A DNA stretch of 64,000 bases, from assembly GCF_027286305.1 (NCBI RefSeq), contig NZ_CP114599.1, forward strand, positions 1,116,001 through 1,180,000, given 5' to 3'. Of the stretch, positions 25,300 to 34,599 are shown in pieces (within the stretch, counting starts at the first letter, position 1; the number at the start of each line of letters is the position of its first letter). The DNA is from Phenylobacterium sp. NIBR 498073 (GTDB taxonomy: Bacteria; Pseudomonadota; Alphaproteobacteria; Caulobacterales; Caulobacteraceae). A program made the position numbers and the translations under genes. The notes beneath the pieces are model-generated. The model searched no databases and was not told where the DNA came from. It was given only the letters and a program-made list of their open reading frames with translations.

Positions 25300-27753
25300 A
25301 TGACCTCGAGCTTCCGATACATTCGCGCCTTCGACGATCTGACGCTCGACGACCTCCCGCTGGTCGGGGGCAAGACGGCGTCGCTCGGCGAACTGCGCCG
25401 ACTGCTGTCAGACGGACCGGTGCGGACGCCAGACGGCTTTGCCGTCACCGCCGACGCCTACCGACAGGCTATCTCGAGCTCGCCACGCTTGGATGAACTT
25501 CAGGCTCTGTTCCGGGGCCTTGATGTCACCGACGTCGGGACTCTGGCGCGGACCGCCGCACGAGCCAGGGAAATCGTCTATGAGGCGACGGCCGAGGCTG
25601 CGCTGGCGGACGAAATCAAGCAGGCCTATCGGGATCTGGAGCGGCGCTATGGCCCGGACCTGAGCGTCGCCGTGCGTAGCTCTGCGACCGCAGAGGACTT
25701 GCCGGACGCCAGTTTCGCCGGACAACACGACAGCTTCCTGCATGTCCGAGGTGAGGAGGCCGTGGTCGAGGCCAGTCGTCGCTGTTTTGCGTCATTGTTC
25801 ACCGATCGGGCGGTGGTCTACCGGGCTAATCTCGGGTTCGACCATTTCAAAGTCGCTCTTTCGGTCGCTGTCATGCAGATGGTGAACGCTGACGATCAGG
25901 TCAGCGGAGTGATCTTCACGCTCGATCCCGATAGCGGCTTTCGTGACGTGGTGCTCGTGTCGGCCTCGTACGGTCTGGGAGAGGGGGTGGTGCAGGGCCG
26001 CGTCGATCCCGACGAGTTCTATGTCCACAAGCCTACCTATCGCGACGGCGCGCGCGCAGTCTTGAGCCGCCGGCTCGGCGCAAAGCAGCTCCGCTACGCT
26101 TGGAAGCATGGCCGGGGCGGCGCGTCGGTGCGCACTGCGCCGACCTCTACCGCGGAACGGCGCCGCTACTGCCTCGCCGATGACGATGTACTGGCGCTTG
26201 CGGGAGCCTCGATCCGGATCGAACTGCACTATTCGGAGCGTGCGGGGCGTCCTGCGCCCATGGACATCGAGTGGGCGCGAGATCGCGATGGGCGGCTGTA
26301 CATCGTGCAGGCGAGGCCCGAAACAGTCGCCTCGCGCCGGCCGGCTGATGAGCTCGAGAGCTTTCACCTGGCGCAAAAGGGTGTGACGCTGGCGCGTGGC
26401 CGCGCGGTGGGCGAGCAGATCGCATCAGGTCCTGTCCGGGTGATCCGCAGCACGGCCGACCTTGTCGCCTTCAAGGCCGGCGAGGTGCTCGTGGCCGCGG
26501 CCACCAGTCCAGATTGGGAACCTGTCATGAAGATCGCGGCGGCGGTGGTGACCGACCGCGGGGGACGTACCTGCCATGCCGCGATCGTCGCTCGCGAACT
26601 TGGCCTCCCGGCCGTCGTCGGCGCCGGCGACGCGACAAGACGGCTGGCAAATGGGCGGTTGGTGACCGTCTGTTGCGCCGAAGGCGCCGAGGGGCGCGTC
26701 TATGACGGAGAGGTCCCCTACAAGATCGAGCGGCTTTCGTTCGAAACGCTCCCGCACACCGAAACGCCGGTGATGCTCAACATAGCTCAACCTGACCTCG
26801 CCCTGCGCGCTGCGCAGCTTCCGAGTGGAGGCGTCGGTCTTGCGCGGCTGGAATTTATCATCAGCCAGCAGATCGGAATCCACCCGATGGCCGTCGCCCA
26901 TCCCGAGAAGGTAGCGCTCGGCAAACGCGGCGCCATTATGCGTCGGGCTCGAGCCGACGCCTCGGTTCACGACTTCTTCGTCCGCTCGCTTTCGGAGGGC
27001 GTGGCGCTGATCGCCGCCGCCTTCCATCCACGTCCCGTGATCGTCCGCTTGTCGGACTTCAAGACCAACGAGTATGCGCGGCTGCTCGGCGGGCGCGAGT
27101 TCGAGCCGAAAGAAGAAAACCCGATGATCGGCTTCCGCGGGGCAGCGCGCTACGCTCATCCGCTTTACGCCGACGGGTTCGCCCTCGAGTGCGAAGCCCT
27201 GGCGCGGGTGCGCGACGCCATGGGGCTGCGCAATCTCAAGGTGATGGTGCCGTTCTGCCGGCGGGTGGAAGAGGCGAAAGCCGTCCTGGACGCGATGGCC
27301 GCGCACGGTTTGGCGCGAGGCCATGACGGGCTCGAGATCTACATGATGTGCGAGATCCCGAACAATGTGGTCCAGATCGACGCCTTCGCATCGCTCTTCG
27401 ATGGTCTGTCGATCGGATCGAACGACCTCACCCAACTCGTGCTTGGCGTCGATCGCGATTCCGACATCGTCGCCTTCGACTTCGATGAACGCGACCCCGG
27501 CGTGCTGGAGATGCTTCGACAGGCTGTCCAGGGCGCGCATCGCGCTGGCCGCCCGATCGGCGTGTGCGGCGAGGCGCCGGCGACCTATCCGGAGATCGCC
27601 GAATTCCTCACCCGTCTTGGCGTCGACAGCCTCAGCGTCAATCCGCAGAGTCTTGGCCGGACCCTGGCGACCGTCGCTTCTGCGGAGGCCGCCCGGGCAA
27701 GCCGACCAGGCTCGCGGTCCCACCGAACCGTAGGCGGGACGGCGCGTCGCTAG
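25300..27753 (+). CDS. PEP synthase/PPDK-family phosphotransfer enzyme
   Basis: An 817-residue enzyme started at ATG 25300. The N-terminal ATP-grasp domain has VGGKTASLGEL and VAVRSSATAEDLPDASFAGQ (about 120-140); the swivelling His is His426 in GGRTCHAAIVARELGLP; the C-terminal PEP/pyruvate barrel ends with the Cys756 motif GVCGEAPA. This order is that of phosphoenolpyruvate synthase. It would link pyruvate and PEP by using or conserving ATP. The P-type ATPase gene follows after 9 bases, so the two are co-transcribed. Confidence 0.87.
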   Translation: MTSSFRYIRAFDDLTLDDLPLVGGKTASLGELRRLLSDGPVRTPDGFAVTADAYRQAISSSPRLDELQALFRGLDVTDVGTLARTAARAREIVYEATAEAALADEIKQAYRDLERRYGPDLSVAVRSSATAEDLPDASFAGQHDSFLHVRGEEAVVEASRRCFASLFTDRAVVYRANLGFDHFKVALSVAVMQMVNADDQVSGVIFTLDPDSGFRDVVLVSASYGLGEGVVQGRVDPDEFYVHKPTYRDGARAVLSRRLGAKQLRYAWKHGRGGASVRTAPTSTAERRRYCLADDDVLALAGASIRIELHYSERAGRPAPMDIEWARDRDGRLYIVQARPETVASRRPADELESFHLAQKGVTLARGRAVGEQIASGPVRVIRSTADLVAFKAGEVLVAAATSPDWEPVMKIAAAVVTDRGGRTCHAAIVARELGLPAVVGAGDATRRLANGRLVTVCCAEGAEGRVYDGEVPYKIERLSFETLPHTETPVMLNIAQPDLALRAAQLPSGGVGLARLEFIISQQIGIHPMAVAHPEKVALGKRGAIMRRARADASVHDFFVRSLSEGVALIAAAFHPRPVIVRLSDFKTNEYARLLGGREFEPKEENPMIGFRGAARYAHPLYADGFALECEALARVRDAMGLRNLKVMVPFCRRVEEAKAVLDAMAAHGLARGHDGLEIYMMCEIPNNVVQIDAFASLFDGLSIGSNDLTQLVLGVDRDSDIVAFDFDERDPGVLEMLRQAVQGAHRAGRPIGVCGEAPATYPEIAEFLTRLGVDSLSVNPQSLGRTLATVASAEAARASRPGSRSHRTVGGTARR

Positions 27754-27762
27754 GCGCGGCCG

Positions 27763-30267
27763 ATGCACGAAACCGTCCTCGGACCTGGATTGGATGACGC
27801 CGAAGCTGCGCGGCGGCTGGCGGCCTTCGGACCCAACGAGCCGCCGGCCGGCCCGCGACGGACCTGGTTGAGGATCGCGATCGAGGCGTTGCGCGAGCCC
27901 ATGTTTGGCCTGCTGCTTCTTGCCGCCGCTCTATACCTCCTGCTTGGCGACCTCGGCGAAGGGCTCTTTCTGGCGGCGGGCGCCGCGCTCTCCATCGGTC
28001 TGGTCGTGTTCCAGGAGGCTCGGAGCGAACGCGCTCTGGCCGCCTTGAAAGCGCTCGCCGCCCCCAGCGTGCGGGTGGTGCGCGGCGGGACCGAGCGGCG
28101 CATCCCAGAGCGCGAGCTGGTTCCTGGTGACTTGATGCTGGTGGGGGAGGGGGAGCGGCTGGCCGCCGACGCGTCGCTGATCGAAGGCGATGTGCTCGAC
28201 CTTGATGAGTCCGTGCTGACGGGGGAAGCCGCTTCCGTGGCCCGTCGCCCGCGCCGATCGGGCGAGACGTCTGCGGACGACGAAGCGTGCCTGCTGCAGG
28301 CCGGCGCCCTGGTTCTCAGCGGCGCAGGAACGGCGGAAGTGCTGCGAACGGGCGGGCAGACGGCGCTTGGCCAGATTGGCGCGGACCTCGCCCGTATCGA
28401 GGAAACGCCGAGCCCCCTACAGATGAAGACGCGGCGGCTCGTGGGCTGGCTTGGGGGCCTCGCCATTGGCTTTTGCGTCTTGGTGGCGCTCGCCTACGCC
28501 CTCAGAGATGGTGACTGGGTGGCGGGGACGCTCGCCGGGATCACCGTCGCGATCGCGCTGATCCCCGAGGAGTTCCCCATGGTGCTGGCGATCTTCTTCG
28601 CGCTTGGCGCCTGGCGCCTGGCGCGACGGCAGGTCCTGGTGAGGCGGACGGCTGCGATTGAGACGCTTGGCGCGACCAGCATCCTGTGCGTCGACAAGAC
28701 CGGCACCCTCACCGCCAATCAGATGACCCTGGCGAGACTTTGGGTCGACGGACGAGATGCGCCAGCCGAAGACGCCGGCGGTCCAGGTCCTGCAAGGGCG
28801 CTGCTCTTGTCGGCCGCTCGCGCCTCGAGTCGGCAGTCCATCGATCCGATGGACCGAGCCGTGCTCGCCTTGTGCGCGCCAATCGAAGGCAACGAGGCCG
28901 CACGCCTTGTAAGCTCGTGGCCGTTGCGACCGGAGCGGCTGGCGGTCGTGCAGTTATGGGAGACTGCGGATGGACTGAGTGCGGCGGCGAAGGGCGCGCC
29001 TGAAGCCATTTTCGACATGTGCGAGCTCGGCGAAGCCCGTCGAATGGAGCTGAGCTTTGCGGTTCAATCGCTGGCCGAACGCGGGATGCGGGTGTTGGGG
29101 GTGGCCAGGGCCGCGGTCGCCGCCGGATCGATCCATGACCCAGCGCTTTGGCCGTTCGAATTTCTGGGCTTGCTCGGATTTGTTGACCCTCTCCGGGCCG
29201 ATGCGCCTACGGCGCTGGCGGAGGCGCGAAATGCGGGCGTCCAGGTCGCGATGATCACGGGCGACTATCCAGCGACCGCCCTGGAGATTGCGCGGCAGGC
29301 CGGGATCGACACTAAGCCTGGCGTCCTGTTGGGACGGCAGATCCAGGCGCTGTCGCCAGACCAGCTTCGCGCGAAAGTTCGGACCGTCCGCATCTTCGCT
29401 CGTGTGCCGCCGAGCGAGAAGCTTCGCCTCGTCGAAGCGCTGAAGGCGAATGGAGAGGTGGTGGTCATGACGGGCGACGGCGTCAACGATGCGCCAGCGC
29501 TGGAAGCCGCGCACGTCGGCGTGGCGATGGGGCGGCGGGGCTCAGCGGTGGCGCGGGAGGCTGCCGACATTGTTCTGCTGGACGACAGTTTCGCCTCGAT
29601 CGTTGGGGGCGTGAAGCTTGGGCGGCGGATCTTCACCAATCTGCGCAAGGCGCTGGGCTACATCACCGCCATCCATGTCCCCATAGCTGGCCTGGCCCTT
29701 GCGCCATTGATGTTCGGGTGGCCGCCACTCCTGTTGCCGATGCATGTCGTTCTCCTTGAGTTGCTGATCGATCCGATCTGCTCCCTGGGGTTCGAGGCCG
29801 AACCGAGCGACCCCGATGCGATGCGCCGGCCGCCGCGGAAAATCGCCGAACCTTTATTTGGGCGGCGTCAGGTGCTGACCGCTGGCCTGCAGGGGACTGT
29901 AATCCTGGCGACCGTGCTACTGACGTACGGGCTGGCCCTTGCCGACTTCGGCGAAGCCATGGCGCGGGGCGCGGCGTTCGCGGGGCTCGTGGTGGCCAAT
30001 CTATCGCTGGCCTATGCGACCGCCGCCACGGGCGCCGCTGGCCCCTTCCACCGATCCCGCCTCGTCTTCTGGGGCATATGCGCGATCGCCGTGGCCGGAT
30101 TGGCCGCCGCGTACACGATCGCCCCATTGGCCGGAGTGTTGGGGGTCGCCATGCCGGCCGGAGCGCTTTGGTCGTTCGTCCCGGCATCGCTCCTGGCGGG
30201 AGGTTGGCCGATCCTCATCCGTTCAGCCTCGAGACGACTGCGCCGCTCGCAGGCCGCGATTGCTTAA
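27763..30267 (+). CDS. P2-type cation-transporting ATPase
   Basis: An 834-residue P-type pump with ten helices. Actuator motif VLTGEAAS (about 150), PEEFP in helix 4 (268-272), phosphorylation site Asp311 in CVDKTGTLT, KGAPEA in the nucleotide domain, and TGDGVND (570-576) are intact. It lacks N-terminal metal-binding repeats, and the sequence is closer to Ca2+ or other P2-type ATPases than to heavy-metal pumps; PEEFP is an unusual form of the usual PEGLP. The mycobacterial counterpart in context would be CtpF. It shares a transcript with the PEP-synthase-like gene. Confidence 0.87.
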   Translation: MHETVLGPGLDDAEAARRLAAFGPNEPPAGPRRTWLRIAIEALREPMFGLLLLAAALYLLLGDLGEGLFLAAGAALSIGLVVFQEARSERALAALKALAAPSVRVVRGGTERRIPERELVPGDLMLVGEGERLAADASLIEGDVLDLDESVLTGEAASVARRPRRSGETSADDEACLLQAGALVLSGAGTAEVLRTGGQTALGQIGADLARIEETPSPLQMKTRRLVGWLGGLAIGFCVLVALAYALRDGDWVAGTLAGITVAIALIPEEFPMVLAIFFALGAWRLARRQVLVRRTAAIETLGATSILCVDKTGTLTANQMTLARLWVDGRDAPAEDAGGPGPARALLLSAARASSRQSIDPMDRAVLALCAPIEGNEAARLVSSWPLRPERLAVVQLWETADGLSAAAKGAPEAIFDMCELGEARRMELSFAVQSLAERGMRVLGVARAAVAAGSIHDPALWPFEFLGLLGFVDPLRADAPTALAEARNAGVQVAMITGDYPATALEIARQAGIDTKPGVLLGRQIQALSPDQLRAKVRTVRIFARVPPSEKLRLVEALKANGEVVVMTGDGVNDAPALEAAHVGVAMGRRGSAVAREAADIVLLDDSFASIVGGVKLGRRIFTNLRKALGYITAIHVPIAGLALAPLMFGWPPLLLPMHVVLLELLIDPICSLGFEAEPSDPDAMRRPPRKIAEPLFGRRQVLTAGLQGTVILATVLLTYGLALADFGEAMARGAAFAGLVVANLSLAYATAATGAAGPFHRSRLVFWGICAIAVAGLAAAYTIAPLAGVLGVAMPAGALWSFVPASLLAGGWPILIRSASRRLRRSQAAIA

Positions 30268-30279
30268 GGTCGAGCTTCT

Positions 30280-30311
30280 CGCCGACCTTTGATTGGGATC
30301 AAAGGTCGGCG
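30280..30311. terminator. 14-bp perfect hairpin, terminator nested with a FixK box
   Basis: Arms CGCCGACCTTTGAT and ATCAAAGGTCGGCG (30280-30293, 30298-30311) pair without mismatch around the loop TGGG. It lies 13 bases after the ATPase stop, where a terminator is expected, but lacks a T tract. The FixK box 30289-30302 forms the top of the stem. Confidence 0.6.
30289..30302. promoter_or_regulatory. FixK/FNR box (two USP genes)
   Basis: TTGATTGGGATCAA is centred 61 bp before ATG 30357 and sits at the apex of the hairpin 30280-30311. Confidence 0.83.
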
Positions 30312-30356
30312 CACTGGAACCGCTCAGATTGGCGAAACGCCGGACGGAGCTGCGTC

Positions 30357-31193
30357 ATGAGCATTCGCGACATTCTGGTCCAAGTCGACGAGCATGAAAC
30401 ATCGGCGCCGCGTTGCGAGCTGGCGGCTGTGCTGGCCCGAGCTTGGGACGCCACACTGACGGGCGTCTATTTGGTTACCCCCTATCCAAGCGACGTCTTC
30501 GCTGCTGAAAGGTTGGCCTACCTCCCCCGGTCGGCCGCGGAGGCGCTGAAGACGCAGCATGACCTAGTCGCCAAGCGCGCCGCCGAGGCGGCTCAGCAGA
30601 TCCTTCGGCGTGCGGCGGACGCCGCCTCGACCCCTTTCGAGTGGCGTCAGATCGACGGCGGCGGCGACAATGAACTCATCCGTGTGGCGCGCCGCACCGA
30701 TCTTGTGGTCTTCCCGCCATGCGCGATGACCAGCTTGGGGGGGCGCGTGATCGAGGCCGCCACGCTGGGTTTGGCCTGTGGCGGCCCAGTGCTCATCGCG
30801 CCTGAGGCGTGCGCCTGGACTGAGCCCCCCAAACGGATTCTCGTCGCCTGGAAGAATACTCGGGAGGCCGCTCGAGCGTTACACGACGCTTTGCCTTTTC
30901 TCGAGACGGCGGAGGAGGTGACGGTGGTCATGGTGCGCCCCTCTGGCGAGGAGAGCGCCGAAGCCGCCCTCTCCGAGCATTTGAAGCGTCATGGCTGCAA
31001 CGCGCGGATCATGGTCGAACGTCACGAAGACCTGTCCGCCGCCAGAATACTGCGTCGCCAAGTAGAGGCGCTCGGAGCCGATCTCGTTGTCATGGGGCTC
31101 TATGGCCGTCCGCGGGTGAGCGAATGGGTGCTGGGGGGCGTGAGCCGCGAGTTCCTCGACGACCCGCCTGCGCCGTTGCTGGTGTCGCACTGA
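30357..31193 (+). CDS. Tandem universal stress protein
   Basis: 278 residues, with two Usp halves. Domain 1 opens MSIRDILVQVDEHE; domain 2 begins RILVAWKNTREAARAL (about 163) and ends with the loop VVMGLYGRPRVSEWVLGGVS and C-terminal LLVSH. The loop reads G-x2-G-x9-G-G rather than the strict ATP motif, so nucleotide binding is likely but unsure. Start at ATG 30357. A second USP gene follows after 1 base, and both depend on the box at 30289. Confidence 0.88.
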   Translation: MSIRDILVQVDEHETSAPRCELAAVLARAWDATLTGVYLVTPYPSDVFAAERLAYLPRSAAEALKTQHDLVAKRAAEAAQQILRRAADAASTPFEWRQIDGGGDNELIRVARRTDLVVFPPCAMTSLGGRVIEAATLGLACGGPVLIAPEACAWTEPPKRILVAWKNTREAARALHDALPFLETAEEVTVVMVRPSGEESAEAALSEHLKRHGCNARIMVERHEDLSAARILRRQVEALGADLVVMGLYGRPRVSEWVLGGVSREFLDDPPAPLLVSH

Positions 31194-31194
31194 G

Positions 31195-32019
31195 ATGCGC
31201 CAGATGGCGGACTTGCTGATGGTGGCGGGCAATGGCCCGGCCGACGCTTACCACGCAAGATCCTTAGCCTTGGCGCGACGCCTCAAGGCGCGGATCACCG
31301 GCGTGTTTGTGCGCCCTGTCCTGCCTCTGCCCTATGGCGTCGAAGGCGGGTGGATGTCGGACGACCTGCTTCGCCAAATGATCGCGGCGCGGCGCTCGGC
31401 CGCGGAAGACGACGAGGCGCGAGCGCGCGCCGACCTCATGGAAGCGGCCGGCCAGGCCGGGCTCGAAGCCGACTGGGTCGCGGTTGACGCCGTTGGACGA
31501 TTGGTTGAGCGCGCGCGGCTGAGCGATCTGGTGATCGCGCCGGTCGGTGGACTTGCCGGCGGCGGTGACGTGGACTTCGACGCGGGCCGACTGGGGCTAG
31601 CCTGTGGCCGGCCGCTAGTGGTGATATCCCAGACCGAGCCGGCGAGATCCATCGCCCGCCGCGTCATGATCTGCTGGAGTGGGACGCGCGAGAGCGCCCG
31701 GGCCTGGCGGGACGCTTGGCCGATCATCCTGGCGGCGGACGAGGTCGCCCTGGCGCTCGTACGTCCCAAGGTCGATTTCGACGACCTGGCGGAATTGAGA
31801 TTTCGGCTCTCGCGGTGGGAGCGGCGTGTCGACACCCTCGTCGAAGCCGCCGACGAGGGGCTTGCGGCCGAAGTTCTTCGCCGCCATGCGAGCGAATGGG
31901 GATGCGATCTGCTGGTCATGGGCCTCTACGGACGGTCGCGCCTGTCGGAACAATTCTTTGGCGGGGTGAGCCGCGAGTTCATCGCCGATCCCCCGTGTCC
32001 GCTACTGGTGTCACACTAG
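31195..32019 (+). CDS. Tandem universal stress protein
   Basis: 274 residues, tandem Usp fold, starting one base after the previous USP stop. Domain 1 (MADLLMVAGNGPADAYHARS) is degenerate; domain 2 has RRVMICWSGTRESARAW and LLVMGLYGRSRLSEQFFGGVS, ending LLVSH. It appears to be a diverged tandem duplicate of its neighbour, expressed in the same operon. Confidence 0.87.
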   Translation: MRQMADLLMVAGNGPADAYHARSLALARRLKARITGVFVRPVLPLPYGVEGGWMSDDLLRQMIAARRSAAEDDEARARADLMEAAGQAGLEADWVAVDAVGRLVERARLSDLVIAPVGGLAGGGDVDFDAGRLGLACGRPLVVISQTEPARSIARRVMICWSGTRESARAWRDAWPIILAADEVALALVRPKVDFDDLAELRFRLSRWERRVDTLVEAADEGLAAEVLRRHASEWGCDLLVMGLYGRSRLSEQFFGGVSREFIADPPCPLLVSH

Positions 32020-32023
32020 ATCG

Positions 32024-32419
32024 TCAGCCTCCGAGCGTCGGTCCGCCGATCAGCTCGCGGATGGTCGCGAACAAGGCGTCTGTCAGCAGGGGCTTCTCGA
32101 CGATCGGTATGGCCAAGGTCGTCGCCCGAATCCTCAGATGCGCCGGCAGGTTGGTGGTGATCAAGACGGACGGCGTAGCGACACCCGATGCGCGCAGCCG
32201 CATGATGAGCTCCAAGCCGGTCGTGTCGGCCAGCTTCTGGTCGATCACAAGGCAGGCTGCGTGCGCGCCGTGGGCCGCCTCGAGCAGTGCTCTTCCGGTC
32301 GCGAAGGCGCCGACCTGGTAGCCCTCCAATTCCAGGGCGAACCTCAGTGCGTTGAGGACTTCACGGTCGTCATCGGCGATCAGCACAAGGCGGGGGTCGG
32401 GCGGGGTGATCATCTCCAT
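32024..32419 (-). CDS. Stand-alone response-regulator receiver
   Basis: A 131-residue single receiver domain: acidic pocket ADDD (15-18), phosphorylation Asp60 in CLVIDQKL and Lys in VEKPL. There is no output domain, so it may act by protein contact or as a phosphate sink in a relay. It may receive phosphate from FixL or from the HisKA_2-type kinase at 38913. A FixK box lies 58 bp upstream (32471). An internal ATG at 32410 is a possible start. It is convergent with the USP pair. Confidence 0.85.
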   Translation of the reverse strand: MEMITPPDPRLVLIADDDREVLNALRFALELEGYQVGAFATGRALLEAAHGAHAACLVIDQKLADTTGLELIMRLRASGVATPSVLITTNLPAHLRIRATTLAIPIVEKPLLTDALFATIRELIGGPTLGG

Positions 32420-32470
32420 CCCCCGAACAGCGGGAACAAGACCACCTTGGAGGATTCGGCAGGCGCCGAC

Positions 32471-32484
32471 TTGATATGGCGCAA
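32471..32484. promoter_or_regulatory. FixK box upstream of the stand-alone receiver
   Basis: TTGATATGGCGCAA fits TTG(A/C)-N6-(T/G)CAA. The centre is 58 bp from ATG 32419, in the short gap between the receiver and fixJ. Confidence 0.75.
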
Positions 32485-32489
32485 GTCCC

Positions 32490-33089
32490 TCAGAGGCCGG
32501 CGGACAATGCGATCCGCATCAGTTCGGAGAAGTTACGGGCGCCTGTCTTGGCCATCAGATTTGCCCGATAGATCTCGACGGTTCGGGGACTGATCTCCAG
32601 TTCATGTGCGATCACCTTGTTTACCTTGCCGGCGACGACGCCAGCCAGCACGTCTCGCTCTCGGGGGGACAGCGCCTCCAAACGGCGTTCCGCGTCGAAT
32701 CTAGCGTCGTGAGGATCATGACCGCGACGAAGGGCCTCCTGCACTGCAGAAATCAGGGTCTCGTTCGCGAAGGGCTTTTCGATGAAGTCGATGACGCCAG
32801 CCTTCATCGCCTCGACGGCCAGGCCGATATCTCCATGACCGGTCATAACGATCACCGGCGAAACGACGCCCTCTGACTTGAGTTTGCGAACAAGCTCAAG
32901 GCCGGTCATGTCGGGCATGCGCACGTCGGTGATGATGCAGTCGGCTCCGCGTCCTCCAGCCGAGTTCAGGAAGGCGTTGGCCGATTCGTGCTGCCGAGAT
33001 TCAAAGCCCTGGACGTCCAGGAGAAACGCAACGGAGTGACGCATCGCTTCATCGTCGTCGATGATGTCGATGACCGGCTTAGCGCTCAT
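32490..33089 (-). CDS. fixJ: FixJ family two-component response regulator
   Basis: A 199-residue regulator. Receiver: acidic pair Asp11-Asp12, phospho-acceptor Asp55 in IITDVRMPDMTG, Thr83 and Lys105 (IEKPF). The C-terminal LuxR-type helix-turn-helix (about 135-190) reads LSPRERDVLAGVVAGKVNKVIA and then SPRTVEIYRANLMAKTGA. Phosphorylated FixJ activates fixK under low oxygen. Its start overlaps the fixL 3' end by 11 bases. Recognition is supported by the adjacent haem-PAS fixL. Confidence 0.93.
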   Translation of the reverse strand: MSAKPVIDIIDDDEAMRHSVAFLLDVQGFESRQHESANAFLNSAGGRGADCIITDVRMPDMTGLELVRKLKSEGVVSPVIVMTGHGDIGLAVEAMKAGVIDFIEKPFANETLISAVQEALRRGHDPHDARFDAERRLEALSPRERDVLAGVVAGKVNKVIAHELEISPRTVEIYRANLMAKTGARNFSELMRIALSAGL

Positions 33090-34563
33090 CGGACGTCTCC
33101 AATTCCGCCAGGGGCAAAGTAAAGCAGAAGGTGGCGCCGCCGTCCTCGTTGCTATCGGCCCAGATCCTTCCCCCGTGAGCCTCGACGATCGTTCGGCAGA
33201 TCGACAAACCGACACCCATGCCTTTGAGCTTGGTGCTGACAAACGGCTGGAAGAGCCGCGCCAGCACCTCCGGATCGACGCCACTTCCGGTATCCGCGAC
33301 CGAAACGCGGGTCGAATGCCGATCATCAGGGTCCGTTGCCACGGAGATGGTCAAGCGACGAACGGGGTGGCCGTCCATGGCGTCGATCGCGTTGCGGATC
33401 AGATTCAGGGCCACCTGCTGGACCTGGACCTTGTCGACGACGACTTGGCCGACATTCCGTTCGAAGCGCAGGTCGATCCGCACGCCCTGTTCACGTGCCC
33501 CGACAAGGGCGAGGGCGCTGGCCTCTTCCATCAGCCGCACCGGATCCTCGAGCGTATGCTGGGTCTCTCCTCGCGCCACGAACTCACGCAACCGCTTGAT
33601 GATGTCGCCCGCGCGCAGGGCTTGCTCGTAGGCGCGTTCGAGCGGCTCCTTGAGGCGTCCCGGATCGAGGCCCGGAGAGGAGAGAAGGGTGGCTGACCCC
33701 CTCATGTAGTTCGCAATGGCCGAGAGCGGCTGGTTGAGTTCATGGGCGAGCGAGGAGGCCATTTCCCCCATAGCTGATAGACGTGAGACGTGGACCAGCT
33801 CCGATTGCAGTTCCTGCAAGCGGCGCTCCTGAGCTCGGCGCTCGGTCAGATCCCGGACGAAGCCCGTGAAGAACCGGCTCGGTCCGACTCGCGCTTCGCC
33901 CACGGCCAGTTCCATCGGAAAGGTGGAGCCGTCCCGGCGCTCGCCGACGACGATCCGGCCGGTGCCGATAATGCGCCGCTCGCCCGTCGATTTGTAGCGG
34001 TCAAGATAGCCGTCGTGTTCTTCGCGAAACGGCGCCGGCATCAGCATATTGACGTTGCGCCCGATCGCATCGGCAGGCTGCCAGCCGAACAACTTCACCG
34101 CCGCGGCGCTGAACGATCGGACAATTCCATCTTCGTCGATGACGATCATGGCCTCCGGCACGGTGTCGAGGATCGACTGAAGGTGCACCTCCCTGGCGCG
34201 CGCCGCCTGGCTCTGACGGCGTGCATGGTCGCCGACCATGCCGAGTATCGGCCCGAGCAGGGCGAAGAAACCTAGGTCGAGAAGGTTGGCGGTGCTCCAC
34301 GTCGCCTCACGCAGGAAGGCCCAACTGATGGCGATGCATAGGGTGGCGGCCAAGTAGGCGGGCATGCTGCCGCCGATCAAAGCGGCCGCTAGGACAGCCG
34401 GTGTGTAGATGATGACCAAGGAGCGATCTGCGAAGTGGGGACTAAGCAGCCACTGCAGGACGCCACCAACCGCTGCTCCAGCCACGGCCACCGCAAACCC
34501 GACCAAGGTCGTCCGCTCGACGGACCTGTCGCGCCTTAGGGACACTGAACGCCCAACCGGCAT
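33079..34563 (-). CDS. fixL: Oxygen-sensor histidine kinase FixL
   Basis: 494 residues from ATG 34563, chosen for GGAG 8 bases upstream. Four membrane helices occupy about 20-115, then a haem PAS domain (about 127-240). The haem ligand position His183 (EEHDGYLDRY) and the ligand-gating Arg189 and Arg203 (GTGRIV) keep the spacing of Bradyrhizobium FixL His200/Arg206/Arg220. The phospho-acceptor is His274 in SLAHELNQPL, and the catalytic domain has LNLIRNAIDAM, DTGSGV and GMGVGLSICRTI. Oxygen bound to haem turns the kinase off; low oxygen allows FixJ phosphorylation. Confidence 0.94.
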   Translation of the reverse strand: MPVGRSVSLRRDRSVERTTLVGFAVAVAGAAVGGVLQWLLSPHFADRSLVIIYTPAVLAAALIGGSMPAYLAATLCIAISWAFLREATWSTANLLDLGFFALLGPILGMVGDHARRQSQAARAREVHLQSILDTVPEAMIVIDEDGIVRSFSAAAVKLFGWQPADAIGRNVNMLMPAPFREEHDGYLDRYKSTGERRIIGTGRIVVGERRDGSTFPMELAVGEARVGPSRFFTGFVRDLTERRAQERRLQELQSELVHVSRLSAMGEMASSLAHELNQPLSAIANYMRGSATLLSSPGLDPGRLKEPLERAYEQALRAGDIIKRLREFVARGETQHTLEDPVRLMEEASALALVGAREQGVRIDLRFERNVGQVVVDKVQVQQVALNLIRNAIDAMDGHPVRRLTISVATDPDDRHSTRVSVADTGSGVDPEVLARLFQPFVSTKLKGMGVGLSICRTIVEAHGGRIWADSNEDGGATFCFTLPLAELETSDER

Positions 34564-34599
34564 AGCAGAGCTCCTGGATCTCCCCAGTCGACAGGTCAA

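Noticed and set aside
26425..27768. 447-codon frame opposite the PEP-synthase-like gene
   Set aside because: No motif; the sense gene has all catalytic elements.
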